Origin: Inia geoffrensis
Taxonomy: Eukaryota > Chordata > Mammalia > Artiodactyla > Iniidae
Assembly: GCA_036417435.1 (NCBI GenBank)
Contig: CM070901.1
Span: 64,042,501 to 64,106,500, forward strand
DNA length: 64,000 nt
Direction: 5' to 3'
Positions 54,926 to 64,000 of this stretch are shown one piece after another. Position 1 is the first letter of the stretch. The number at the start of each line of letters is the position of its first letter. The notes below the pieces were generated by a model. That model saw nothing but the letters and a program-made list of their open reading frames with translations. It had not been told where the DNA came from and searched no databases. A program made the translations under genes and the position numbers.

Positions 54926-57169
54926 AAGGCATATGGAAAATCAACAGGATACAAGAAGAACAAGATGGGTTTTAATGGTCCAAGAATCTTGATGATGTGT
55001 CTTTTCAGTGACTTTCAAGGGACATGAAAAGCAGATGATAATTAAATGATCACAGGTTGCTGGGGGGGGCGGGGTCGAAGAGAGAGGAGGGGGAGGGGCA
55101 GCTGAAGAGATTGATTCATTAATGGGATGAGACAGTCTAATATAATTCAGGTGAGGGGACTCCTGAGAGGCTATGCCAAAGGGATGCTCATAAAATGTTG
55201 GGTTTGGGCTCAACCCTTGTGGATTTTTTAGGGAGGTAAGGATTCCAGGCTTCTTTTGTTTGTTTGTTCTGTCATTCCTTAGCTATTTGCCTTATGAAAT
55301 AAAATGTATGGAGGAAAGGGGCTGTGACTTGTGACATACCAACGGCAAAAACAAATAATTCTGAAAACTAAAGAATATTGTCCAAAATTTTTAAATATTT
55401 AAATTATTTTTCTCATTGTAAATGTAATAGGTAATAGGTAAAGGTAATAGAGAACTTGTAAAATATCGAGAGGTATGCAAAAGAGAATAGAAATTGTCTT
55501 CAAATTCTATGCCCTGGAGTTAGTCATTGTTCAAATTCTGCTCTATTCCAGGCTAAAGAATATTTCTGTAAAAATCCAAAGTTCCTTTAAATTCACATAA
55601 AATCTTTAAAGGAATCGTAGGCAGTTCCTTCTTTTTCCCGCAGGCACATTTGATCTTACACTAATGGAAGAAGGGAAAAGCCTAGTTTTTCTTAAAAATC
55701 CATAGAAAAGGAATGTTCTTAGCCAGCCATGGTACTACATTCCAGTGGACCCCACATCCTACTAGCCAGGGAGCTCTTTCAGTTTCCTAATCTAAATCCC
55801 TCCTCTTTTTTATACCCATCTCCTTTAGTCCTGGCAACAATACAAACATCTATATATTCAATAAACACAAAAATAGCAACACTCAATTTGCCATTGAGGC
55901 AACTAATATTTCACTGAAGGAGCCCAAACCATAAGATGAGATAAAACCAAGAGGGGACTAAGCTCTCTTCATCCTCATAAATGTCTCAGGACCTCCCCCG
56001 TAACAGAGGCACTAGCAGGAAGTAAAAAGAAAGCAAAGGTTAAATAGGAGACATTTAGAGACCACCAGAAGAGGAAACTCTTTTAATAACAGAATCATAA
56101 AAAGTGTCTGTGGACAGATGTTCTTCTCTTTGAGAAAACCCAAAGATCTCACAGCTGGCTAGTGGCAAGCTTGGCCCAGAACCCAAGAAATTGGACTCCC
56201 TGGCAGAAGATAGTGTGGGTAAAGTACCCAATCCAATGTCTCATTAGGCATGAATGAGACAACTCATTAGGCATGAATCCCCTTCTTTGCCCCTCTAATA
56301 TGCTTTCCACTGCGTTGGCAGCCTTCCATGCTGTGCAGTGTGTCCTCAGGTGGACAGGGTAATCAAGTTGGATGGTATGGACTTCAGCATTGTCATTGAA
56401 CCTCTGTTCACAGTGTACAAACTTTCTGGTTCTCCACATTGGTAGGACTCATGGAGAACATCAACAACCAAGAGGAGTTATAAGAGAACTTCTTAAAACC
56501 ATCCATTGGAGAATACAAAAAAAAAAACAAAAAACATTGCATTTCTAATTTTTTGGTAAAATCACCCCAAATCTGGTTTAATCTAGATTTTTGCATATGC
56601 TTGTATCTTTTAAAAAAATGTCAGGGCTACCAGCTTAAGCAGACAGGGGGATTCTAAATTGCAATAGCAGCAGGAAATCGAGAGATGCTCAAGATACCCT
56701 TCAGCTAGCAGGGCCCAAACAAGAGAGGCTGCCTGAGAGGCAGGAACCACCAGTACTGTTTGTTCATTCCCTTTGGTGCCTACTCTGTGTCTCTCCATGT
56801 TTGCATCTTCCTCCACCTCCATCCTGTGTGCATCCCCACCCCCTTTTTGCAACTGCAGGCTCCCTATTCTTTCCAAAAGGTGCTCTTCTTCTCCAGATCA
56901 TGTAATGCCCGTTACCATAGCATCCAGTACTTCACATTATTAAAACAATCTCTTTATTAGGAAGCCCGCTCCTCCCAGGAAGCCAGGCGCCTCGGAGCCC
57001 ATTTGACCAGATGATGAACCTGTGTCTTGGGAGGCTTAGAGATTTGTCAGGGGGCAGGACAGAGAGGCCCAGAGAGCTCAGACCTCACACCCCTCTCCTG
57101 GGTTGTACCTCGCTGCCTAGAGATGCTCCCCGCCATGTCTCATTTTGTTGCCTTTTCCTTTTCATCATG
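54926..57169. other. Unassigned block
   Basis: About 2.2 kb. 55385-55600 resembles an old LINE 3' segment ('ctcattgtaaatgtaatagg'). The 96-codon minus frame 56439-56149 has a coding-like look but matches no family I know. A short direct repeat is at 56240-56278. Confidence 0.4.
56240..56278. repeat. 16-bp direct repeat, 23-bp period
   Basis: 'ctcattaggcatgaat' occurs at 56240-56255 and again at 56263-56278 with no mismatch, a local tandem duplication. Confidence 0.85.
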
Positions 57170-57420
57170 CACTCATAATAATTATACATGTTATCACATG
57201 TCACATTTTACAAAAGGCTTTCAAACACATCCCTTCTTTCAATCCTCACAATATCCCTGTGAACTAAGAATTTTGTGTTCATTTTTAAAGGCTGAGGGTA
57301 CTGGAAACTGACATTCAGAGTGGTCTGACTGTTCTAGGTTGTACAGACACTCAGGGGCAAAGCAAGAACTCAAAACCTGACCCTCTGCTGTCCCTACAAC
57401 TATTTCACTTACAGTGGACA
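57170..57420 (-). mobile_element. MIR SINE
   Basis: 'caatcctcacaatatccctg', 'actgacattcagagtggtct' and 'agaactcaaaacctgaccct' in antisense MIR order. A 'gacagata' run follows at 57421-57452. Confidence 0.75.
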
Positions 57421-57555
57421 AACAGACAGATACACAGATAGACAGACAAATAATTCTATGCCCCTGCAGAATGGATGCTCAATAATTATTTGTTGAGTTT
57501 TTGGACTACTGTGTCTCCTTTTGAATCAAATGTGATGTTACTGACCCACCATCAC

Positions 57556-57652
57556 TTGCTTCCCTTCCCTTCCTATCCTTTCCCTTCCTTCGCTTCCTCT
57601 CCCTTCCCTTCTTTCTCCCCTTTCCTTCCTCTTTCTTTCCCTCTTTCTTTCC
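57556..57652 (+). repeat. Polypyrimidine tract
   Basis: About 97 bases of C/T with very few purines, mostly (CCCTT)n and (CTTT)n. Confidence 0.9.
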
Positions 57653-57779
57653 TGGCACATACTATGAAAAAGTCACAGTTGAAAGTGTTGGGGGAGGACA
57701 AAGAGTCTCCTTCATCGACTGTATTCTTAGCCAGTGAAGGGGGGATGAGACATGTTATACACACAAGCTGTCATCCAGC

Positions 57780-59015
57780 GTGGCGTGTTATAAACGCCGT
57801 TCATCCATTCACCAACTATTTATTGCCTACCAACTATGGCCCAGGGTTCACTGATGAATAAAAGAGACGTGGGCCTTGCCCTCATGGAGCTTCTGTCCGT
57901 GGAGGGAGGCAGGTGTTAAACAAACAGTACACAATTTTTTTTTTTTTTTTTGCTGTACGCGGGCCACTGTTGTGGCCTCTCCCATTGCAGAGCACAGGCT
58001 CCGGACGCGCAGGCTCAGCGGCCATGGCTCACAGGCCCAGCCGCTCCGTGGCATGTGGGATCTTCCCGGACCGGGGCACGAACCCGCGTCCCCTGCATTG
58101 GCAGGTGGACTCTCAACCACTGCGCCACCAGGGAAGCCCCCAGTACACAATTATTTAATAATAACTGTGATATGTGCTGGGGAGGAAGAATGGGTGCACA
58201 GCAAGAGCATAGAAACGAGGCTCTGACCTTGGCTGGGTGGAAGGATTGGGGGGGGGTGAAACACAGAAAGCTTCCTAAAGAAAAGAATTTGATCCAAAGA
58301 GGTGGGGTGACATGCCTTGCCCCCTGGCCCCCCCTCCGCCCCAGAAGGAAACTGAGGTCCTGACCTCATCACAGCTAGGCCAAGTCTGTGGTGGAGGCTG
58401 AGGAGACAGTGTGGATCAAAAAGGTGGAAATAAAGGGCATGAGGGATGGGTTTTCAGTAGCAGCACGTTCAGTGGTATCAGTCGGTGGGAATGCTTCACA
58501 TTGAGAAAATCCAAAGGGACGGTGCTTGTTGTGGCTCAGAACCGGGAGGTTCTCAGTGATGGGAGGTAAGGGTGGGAGTTTCAAGGGCAGGGAGAGAGAG
58601 AAAGAGATGCAGAGAGACACAGAGAGAAAAGAGAGGGGGAGACTACGAGCTGGGGAGGATCAGAAAGAGGTGGCATTTAGGATAAAGTAGGATTCAGATA
58701 AAGGGGATAAGCAGTGGGGACGATGGCGTTGCAGAGGGTGAAGCAGCCAGAGCAGAAGGGGGAACAAAGGAACGTGCAAGGCGTGTTTGGGGAAAGAGTA
58801 AAAAGCTGTGCACTTTTCCTGAGTCTCGAATGTGCTCAGCCAAGGGGAGTCTGAGGGCTTGGGGAAGTGGGAGGGGACCCGGTGCAGATACCTCTGTGGG
58901 CAAAGGGGAGCCATTAAGAGTATTTGGTTTGAGGAGTCGCATCAGCATTGCGCATTAGGAGGATTAATCTGCCAGGAGTGCACAGGATGGATGGACAGGG
59001 AGGGAGGAAGGTGGC
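57780..59015 (-). mobile_element. L2 LINE, long, split by a SINE
   Basis: 'ttcatccattcaccaactat', 'gccttgccctcatggagctt', then past the SINE 'aggtggcatttaggataaag', 'agccattaagagtatttggt' and 'aggattaatctgccaggagt' follow the antisense L2 3' region. GA-rich simple sequence at 58590-58640 lies inside it. Confidence 0.75.
57937..58140 (-). mobile_element. CHR-type SINE, short form
   Basis: T-run, 'gctgtacgcgggccactgtt' (two small deletions relative to other copies near the left end) through 'gcgccaccagggaagccc'. Perfect 12-bp duplication 'cagtacacaatt' at 57925-57936 and 58141-58152. Inserted in L2. Confidence 0.96.
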
Positions 59016-60034
59016 AGCTGCCCCTCCACCTCACTCATGGCGTCTTCCTGGTCTACCACTGGCAAACTGATCAATAAATGGAAGTTTATTAAACCAGTCC
59101 TCTGCTCGCTCTCCAATGGAAAAAGGGTGATTCATTTTTAGCACTCATCATGATTGCTTTTCTTAATTACCAGTCATGATGGATCCCTCCCTGAAGCATT
59201 GAAAGGGTATATCCCTGCCCCTCGAACAGCTGGGGAAATAATGGATGTTCAAGAACTACTTGTTGGATTTATTGAGTTTCCTCCCTTTTTGATTTCACTT
59301 GTGGTGGCCTGAAGTCCTCGGGAGCTATTTTTACCTGCCAGGATGTTAAGTGGAAGTCCTCTCTGCCGCCGCTGCCTTCTCCATCTCTGATTTCACAGTC
59401 CTCCCAATCTTGGCTGGCTGAGGCCTGCGAAGGGCTAGGCCCAGTGCATCACCACAGGCCAATGGGGGAGGGGGTGATAGCAGCTCACACATAGCTCTTG
59501 ACTCGGCGTCAGAAAGGCTCCAGTCCCTAAATATCTGTGCCCCAGCCTGCTGATGTGTCTGAAATTCCACCTTGAGAGTCACTGATGTTTGGGCGATTTC
59601 AGAAATAGCGTTGCATCCTTAACAGCTGCTCATGGGTGAAGTCATAGGGGGCCAGCAGAGCCTTCCTCTCGGCGTGCCACTGCATCGGCAAACTGCTTCT
59701 AGATCTGCCCCCAATCCCTGCCAACCCTTCAGTTCCTCTAGGTCAGTCTGTCTAACTGGAGATCTTTTGGGATTGTCCTTGCCAGGCGGTACCTCTTTAC
59801 TCGGCCCTCGGTATACTAAACGCTTCGAACTATTTCTTGTCTCTCGGGCTTATTTCTCCCAACTAAGTCTTTTCAAAACCTGTGGCTGCAGGCCAGCGCC
59901 ATCTCGTTCCCACCTGACCCCCATACTCAACCCATTTTTCAGAACCTTCACCTGACCAGACGCTGGGCTTGCTGTTTGCCAGGGATAGAAGTTTGGACAG
60001 TTCAAGGATTGCATCTCCAAGGTGAAGAGAAACG
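59016..60034. other. Unassigned, possible conserved block
   Basis: Repeat-free. 59080-59290 is AT-rich with 'ttcttaattaccagtcatga'-type homeodomain-like motifs, followed by GC-richer DNA to 59700. No gene recognised. Conservation cannot be judged here. Confidence 0.4.
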
Positions 60035-60150
60035 TAGTGGAAAAAAGCACAAAATTCAGAGTCAAAAGAATTCGTTTCCGAGGCTTGATTCCGCTACTTA
60101 ATAACTGCGCCTTTAGGCAATCAGTTAGGTCGTGACAAGGCATCCATGCT
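60035..60150 (+). mobile_element. MIR SINE, 5' half
   Basis: 'gcacaaaattcagagtcaaa', 'tacttaataactgcgccttt' and 'caatcagttaggtcgtgac' follow MIR. Confidence 0.65.
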
Positions 60151-60252
60151 GGCCTGCAGAGTAACCAGGAGGGGCCAATGAATAATCTCAAATACTGAAA
60201 AGTGGCATACATACCCAGTTAAGATTTGGCCTTCTCTAGACACCACTCTGTA

Positions 60253-60445
60253 AGGCTGTGATTTTCAAAGTTCACTGCTCATACGACTCACCCGTGGATC
60301 TTGTTAAAGAGACACAGGTCCAGGCCACAGAGATTCTGATTCAGAGGATCCTGGCAGGACCCAGAAGCCTCAGTGTTTAAAAGGCCCCCGACATGAGTCT
60401 GATGCCGATGTGCCTGGACCCTCTGAGCAACGCTGCTGCAGGCGG
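60253..60445. mobile_element. MER5A-like hAT relic
   Basis: 'gtgattttcaaagttcactg', 'gagattctgattcagaggat', 'cgacatgagtctgatgccga' and closing 'ctctgagcaacgctgctg'. Confidence 0.75.
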
Positions 60446-61959
60446 AACGTCTCAGACCCCAGCTTCTTGGGTGTTCCACGGTTTATACTAGCAAAACCTG
60501 GCGCTGCTATCTCCTCTAAGGCTAATATGATACATTAAATACACCAATTACTCAAACTCTGTCTGATATTGCTAGACATTCTGACTTTCAAGACCTTCCT
60601 TGTGCCATACCCCAGTATCCCCCCTGCCTCCCACCCTCAATCAACTATCTCTCTGTCTTCAGCTATTTCTATTCACTTTTGCTACTGGACAGAGTTATCT
60701 GAATGCTGGTGGTTAATGCAGCTCTCACACAATTCCTTCTGAAACTAAATTTCTTTTGGATGTTTGGGAATAGCTGCCTGGAAATGGAGGTGGTTATACA
60801 GTGTTTGGCTTTTGGCAGTTAGAGGCCTATGTCTCTGCTGGACACAAAGTCAAAAGGCCTTCCTCATTATGGAGAAAATCATTACAGCAAGATACATTCT
60901 CATGTCTTAATATCCAACATTCTTTCTGACTGCAACCCCCTTGGGTTTTGCTTTTAACAGTATTTTGTGCCTGTTTATAATAAATAAGCTATAAAAGCAT
61001 GTTGTAGACTCTCAGGTGTTATACACATGGGAAATTTCAGTACTATTGCTTATATAATTGCAAGATCTTGCTATGATACAAATGCCTGAGATCAGAACAA
61101 GGTCAGTTTCACCTAAATCCTCCTTTGCTGCGTCTACATGCTTTGCTCAGTGGATCTTTGGAGAGGGCAAAATAGTGGTTCTTACTGCCATATAAAGCAT
61201 ATGCCCAAGCACTCCTAACTGAAAACCCAGTCAAATATAACAGACATTTGCCCTTCTGTAAATATAGCTCTACAAGTGGTGGGGCCTTTGAGCTGTGCTG
61301 AGGTTAATGGTGAGCTTCCTAACATCCCTGTCTGCCCCGCCCTGCTCAGCTGCCAGCAATGAGCGTCTGCCTCAAGCAGTCACTGGATGGTATATTTAGA
61401 GCCTCTTCCCCAAGAGTAAGTGGGATCTGAAAATAGATTGCTTGGCCTGTGTGTGATTGGGTTGCAGCCTCCAGCTCTACACCTGAATACATGTAGGCTG
61501 TAGCCAGCTCCACACACACGGGTTCAATAGAATTCAAGTGACAGTGGCCTGGTCTCGGGGGCTGGGCTCTGCCTCAGTACTTTTCCTCCCTCGCAGGGAC
61601 TTGAACAGGCCTTTCTGAGGTCTAGGGCTGACATCCACCTCTTTGGCTGGGACTCCTTGGATCTGGAACCAGTCTGGATTAGAGTGTCCCATATTCGCAT
61701 GGCTGGCCTCTCTCTGGAAGGGACCAGATGTTTCTCTCTGGTCTCAGCCCTATTCTTCTCTCAGCATGATCACAGATGTTCTGTATCCTGAGAGCTCCCA
61801 TGTGCTTTGCAGCTGTGGTTGAGTTGTTTATGACAGGGAGGGTTTTATTATCGTCATTTGACTGGAAACCAAGAGATGGAGGCATCTCTATAAATGTTCC
61901 TTCTACCTTGAAATTTTTATGACAATGTTATTTAGTTTGGAGTTAAGGGTCCTTATAAG
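60446..61959. other. Unassigned repeat-poor block
   Basis: About 1.5 kb with only short frames (61537-61346 and 61885-61679, minus) of no known family. No repeat recognised. Confidence 0.45.
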
Positions 61960-62045
61960 TTACCCTTAAACTCTCAGCTCATAGCTCCATGAGAGCAGAG
62001 ACAAAGCCTGTTCTGTTCATAGTTGCAATCTCAGCATCCATTCAA
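61960..62045 (+). mobile_element. L2 LINE 3' tail
   Basis: 'cagctcatagctccatgaga', 'cagagacaaagcctgttctg' and 'gcaatctcagcatcc' form the sense L2 terminus. Confidence 0.65.
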
Positions 62046-62300
62046 TAAGCATTTACTGAGCCCTTAATGTGTACAGAGCAAAACGCTAGATTCTTTGATA
62101 ATATAAAGATGAATAAGAGGGTTTCCCTATACTGAGGAAGAAGATTCCAGTTTAACAACTAGTTATGACAAAGGGAATTTCAACTAGTGCTGTAATAAAT
62201 ATTTAAGCAAGTTTTTTTCGGGAAAGCAATGGAAGTACTATTTGTAAAGGAAGATTGACAGAGGAACTGGCCTTTAGATAGTGTCTTTAACGAGTAAGAT
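62046..62300 (-). mobile_element. L2 LINE 3' end
   Basis: 'taagcatttactgagccctt', 'gtgtacagagcaaaacgcta' and 'ggaactggcctttagatagt' follow antisense L2. Tail-to-head with the sense tail before it. Confidence 0.65.
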
Positions 62301-62582
62301 TTTGACAGCAGACGGGGTGGGGTGTGAGCATGTCATGCTGAGAACACAGTGCCAGCAAACCTCAAGTCAGTATATGAAAGTCTATGCGGCAGATGGCCTC
62401 AGCCACCACATCTCCTGCTAAACAAGAGCTTCTTGGGTTCATAAGCCCCAGTTGGATATACTAGCAGATGGGCAAAGTGGATCTTATCGGTTCCTTGGAA
62501 CTATCTTGGGAAGTGCTTTCTCATTTTCTGCTGATGGGTCCTTCGTAGCCTCTGGTTGTAGAGAGCGTCTCTCTCCTTAAGT

Positions 62583-62760
62583 CAATAGTTCCCAAACTCA
62601 TCTGCGTGTTAGAATCTCCTGGGATTCTTTGAACGGTTCCAAAACACAGACCACAGCCCCAGACCAAGTGAATAATCCTGGAGGTAGACAAAAGTATCTG
62701 TAATTTTTTTAAGCTTCCTGGCTGATTCTAATGCACAGACAAGTTTGGAAATCTCTTCCT
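62583..62760. mobile_element. MER5A-like hAT relic
   Basis: 'aatagttcccaaactcatct', 'tagaatctcctgggattctt', 'ggctgattctaatgcacaga' and closing 'aagtttggaaatctct'. Confidence 0.75.
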
Positions 62761-63189
62761 TAAGGCACACTTAACTCAGTCAGCTGGTTTTGCCAGTGAC
62801 TGGAGCAGTTAGCTACAATACAAATGTGACTGGTTGCAAAGCCATGGATGACACCTTGTAGATATAGCACATGCTTTTGGACACATTATGGAAATGTCCC
62901 AATTTTTTATGATAACTGAGACAGTTCTAATTCAAAGCTAATCAGCACTCTTTCTGAATTAGGTACTTCATTTCTGTCCTCAGAGGATCTCAGTCACCAA
63001 GACTGATGTACCGTACTAATGCCAGTATGGAGCCTGTCCACATGTGAGTCTGTGATTCCAGAAAAAAAGAGCTCATTAAAATGAAATTTGGGCTGTGAAG
63101 ACTGTTGAGACTTAGGAACACTCATCTCCTCTTGTCCAGTGCCCTGCAGTTGACATCAGGAGATCTCAGCCTAATCAATGAACTTAGTC

Positions 63190-63600
63190 ATGTGCTAATC
63201 CTGCATTTACCAGATTGCTATTATGTGTTAGACTCTGTTGGAAAGACAGCTGGGGCTACAAAAATGACTCAGACCAAGTTGACAGTTATTTAAGCTCTGC
63301 TGTCTAGTAAGACAGGTTTTCAGTTGCACTCATGCTTGTGATAACATAAGGAGTTAATAATAATGTCGAGTGACACAAGAGTGGTCCCAACCATAGACTA
63401 CAGGAGTCTAGGAGAGAGAGTGGTTCAAACAGAGAGCCACATAAAAGGCCTCATGAGAATGGCCTTGGGGAATGGGTGTTATTTGGACAGAGAGCAGAAA
63501 GAGGGGAAGGCTATTCTGAGCAGAGGAGCAGAGCGAAGATGGATTACTGGGGTGGTGCCATGCGAAAATGGCAAGTCATCTGAATTTGACCAGCATGTGA
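63190..63600 (-). mobile_element. L2 LINE fragment
   Basis: 'gctattatgtgttagactct' and 'agcagaaagaggggaaggct' fit the antisense L2 3' region. The 120-codon plus frame 63363-63725 overlaps it and has no known domain. Confidence 0.5.
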
Positions 63601-63719
63601 AGGAGAGACAAAGCCAGGAAGGTTGTCAGCAGTACACAGTTGACATTGAATTGTGGGTGAGACAGTGGAACGATGGAACTCTTCTAAAGGGGAGACCTGA
63701 ACATTTTTATTCCTCAACT

Positions 63720-64000
63720 TCTTGAATGCACTAAGCTCACTTCCTCCTCAGGGCTCTTAGATCCTCTGTTCCCTCTGTCTGGTACACCTTCCCCCCAACT
63801 TCTCTTTTCTCCCCTCGGCTGAATCCTACTCATCCTTCAGATCTGAGTATAACTGTCATTTTCTCAGAGAAGTCTGCCCTGGCCTTTCAATTGAAATTAG
63901 ATTCCCCTGCTATAGTCTCTCATCTAATTATTTTCCTTCCTTGTACTTAACTTGGGTTATAATGATATATTTATGTCTGTGACCATTTGTTTGATATCCA
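63720..64000 (+). mobile_element. L2 LINE 3' region, runs off the window
   Basis: 'ttccctctgtctggtacacc', 'ctactcatccttcagatctg', 'tcagagaagtctgccctggc' and 'attttccttccttgtactta' follow sense L2. Confidence 0.75.

Noticed and set aside
63363..63725. 120-codon plus frame near the right end
   Set aside because: Overlaps an antisense L2 fragment and has no known domain.

Overview
The window reads as mammalian nuclear DNA, most likely from a cetacean. Twelve copies of a tRNA-derived SINE of the CHR type are present. Their heads read 'ggcttccctggtgg' or a close variant, and they come in a long (~290-350 bp) and a short (~205 bp, internally deleted) form; the deleted form is what I know from whales and dolphins. 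Several young-looking L1 3' ends are of the cetartiodactyl type. I see no BovB, Bov-tA, Alu, B1/B2 or carnivore SINE, and no bacterial features. Species cannot be set from the sequence alone.

I recognise no host protein-coding exon, tRNA, rRNA, snRNA or other RNA gene. Open frames are short, lie mostly in repeats or GC-rich stretches, and show no known domain. The exceptions are decayed L1 ORF1 (827-1269, minus) and L1 ORF2 (48377-49027, plus) remnants. The window is best read as intergenic or deep-intronic DNA.

Layout: 1-2.3 kb is L1-derived DNA with one SINE. 2.4-2.9 kb is an isolated CpG island, the only promoter-like signal. 3-24 kb mixes MER5-type hAT DNA transposon relics, MIR and L2 fragments, old and young L1 3' ends, MLT1/MaLR LTRs and three SINEs (plus a fourth nested in an L1 near 23.6-24.4 kb), with a long repeat-poor block at 15.5-18.1 kb. 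24-38 kb holds MER5, MIR and L2 relics, a pair of adjacent SINEs at 27.3-27.8 kb, a MaLR LTR, a long old L1 3' end joined to an LTR at 34.4-36.2 kb, and more SINEs. 38-47 kb is rich in L2 and MIR with unassigned GC-richer DNA. 47-54 kb carries an LTR with TATA and poly(A) signals, two L1 insertions with clear target-site duplications, and a SINE that has itself received an L1 fragment. 54-64 kb is mainly L2, MIR and MER5 relics with one young SINE.

The elements form age layers. MIR, L2, MER5 and MaLR relics are the old substrate; CHR SINEs and truncated L1s with clean duplications sit on top, often inside the older elements. Family names come from recognising consensus motifs by eye. Boundaries of the old elements are approximate, typically to tens of bases.
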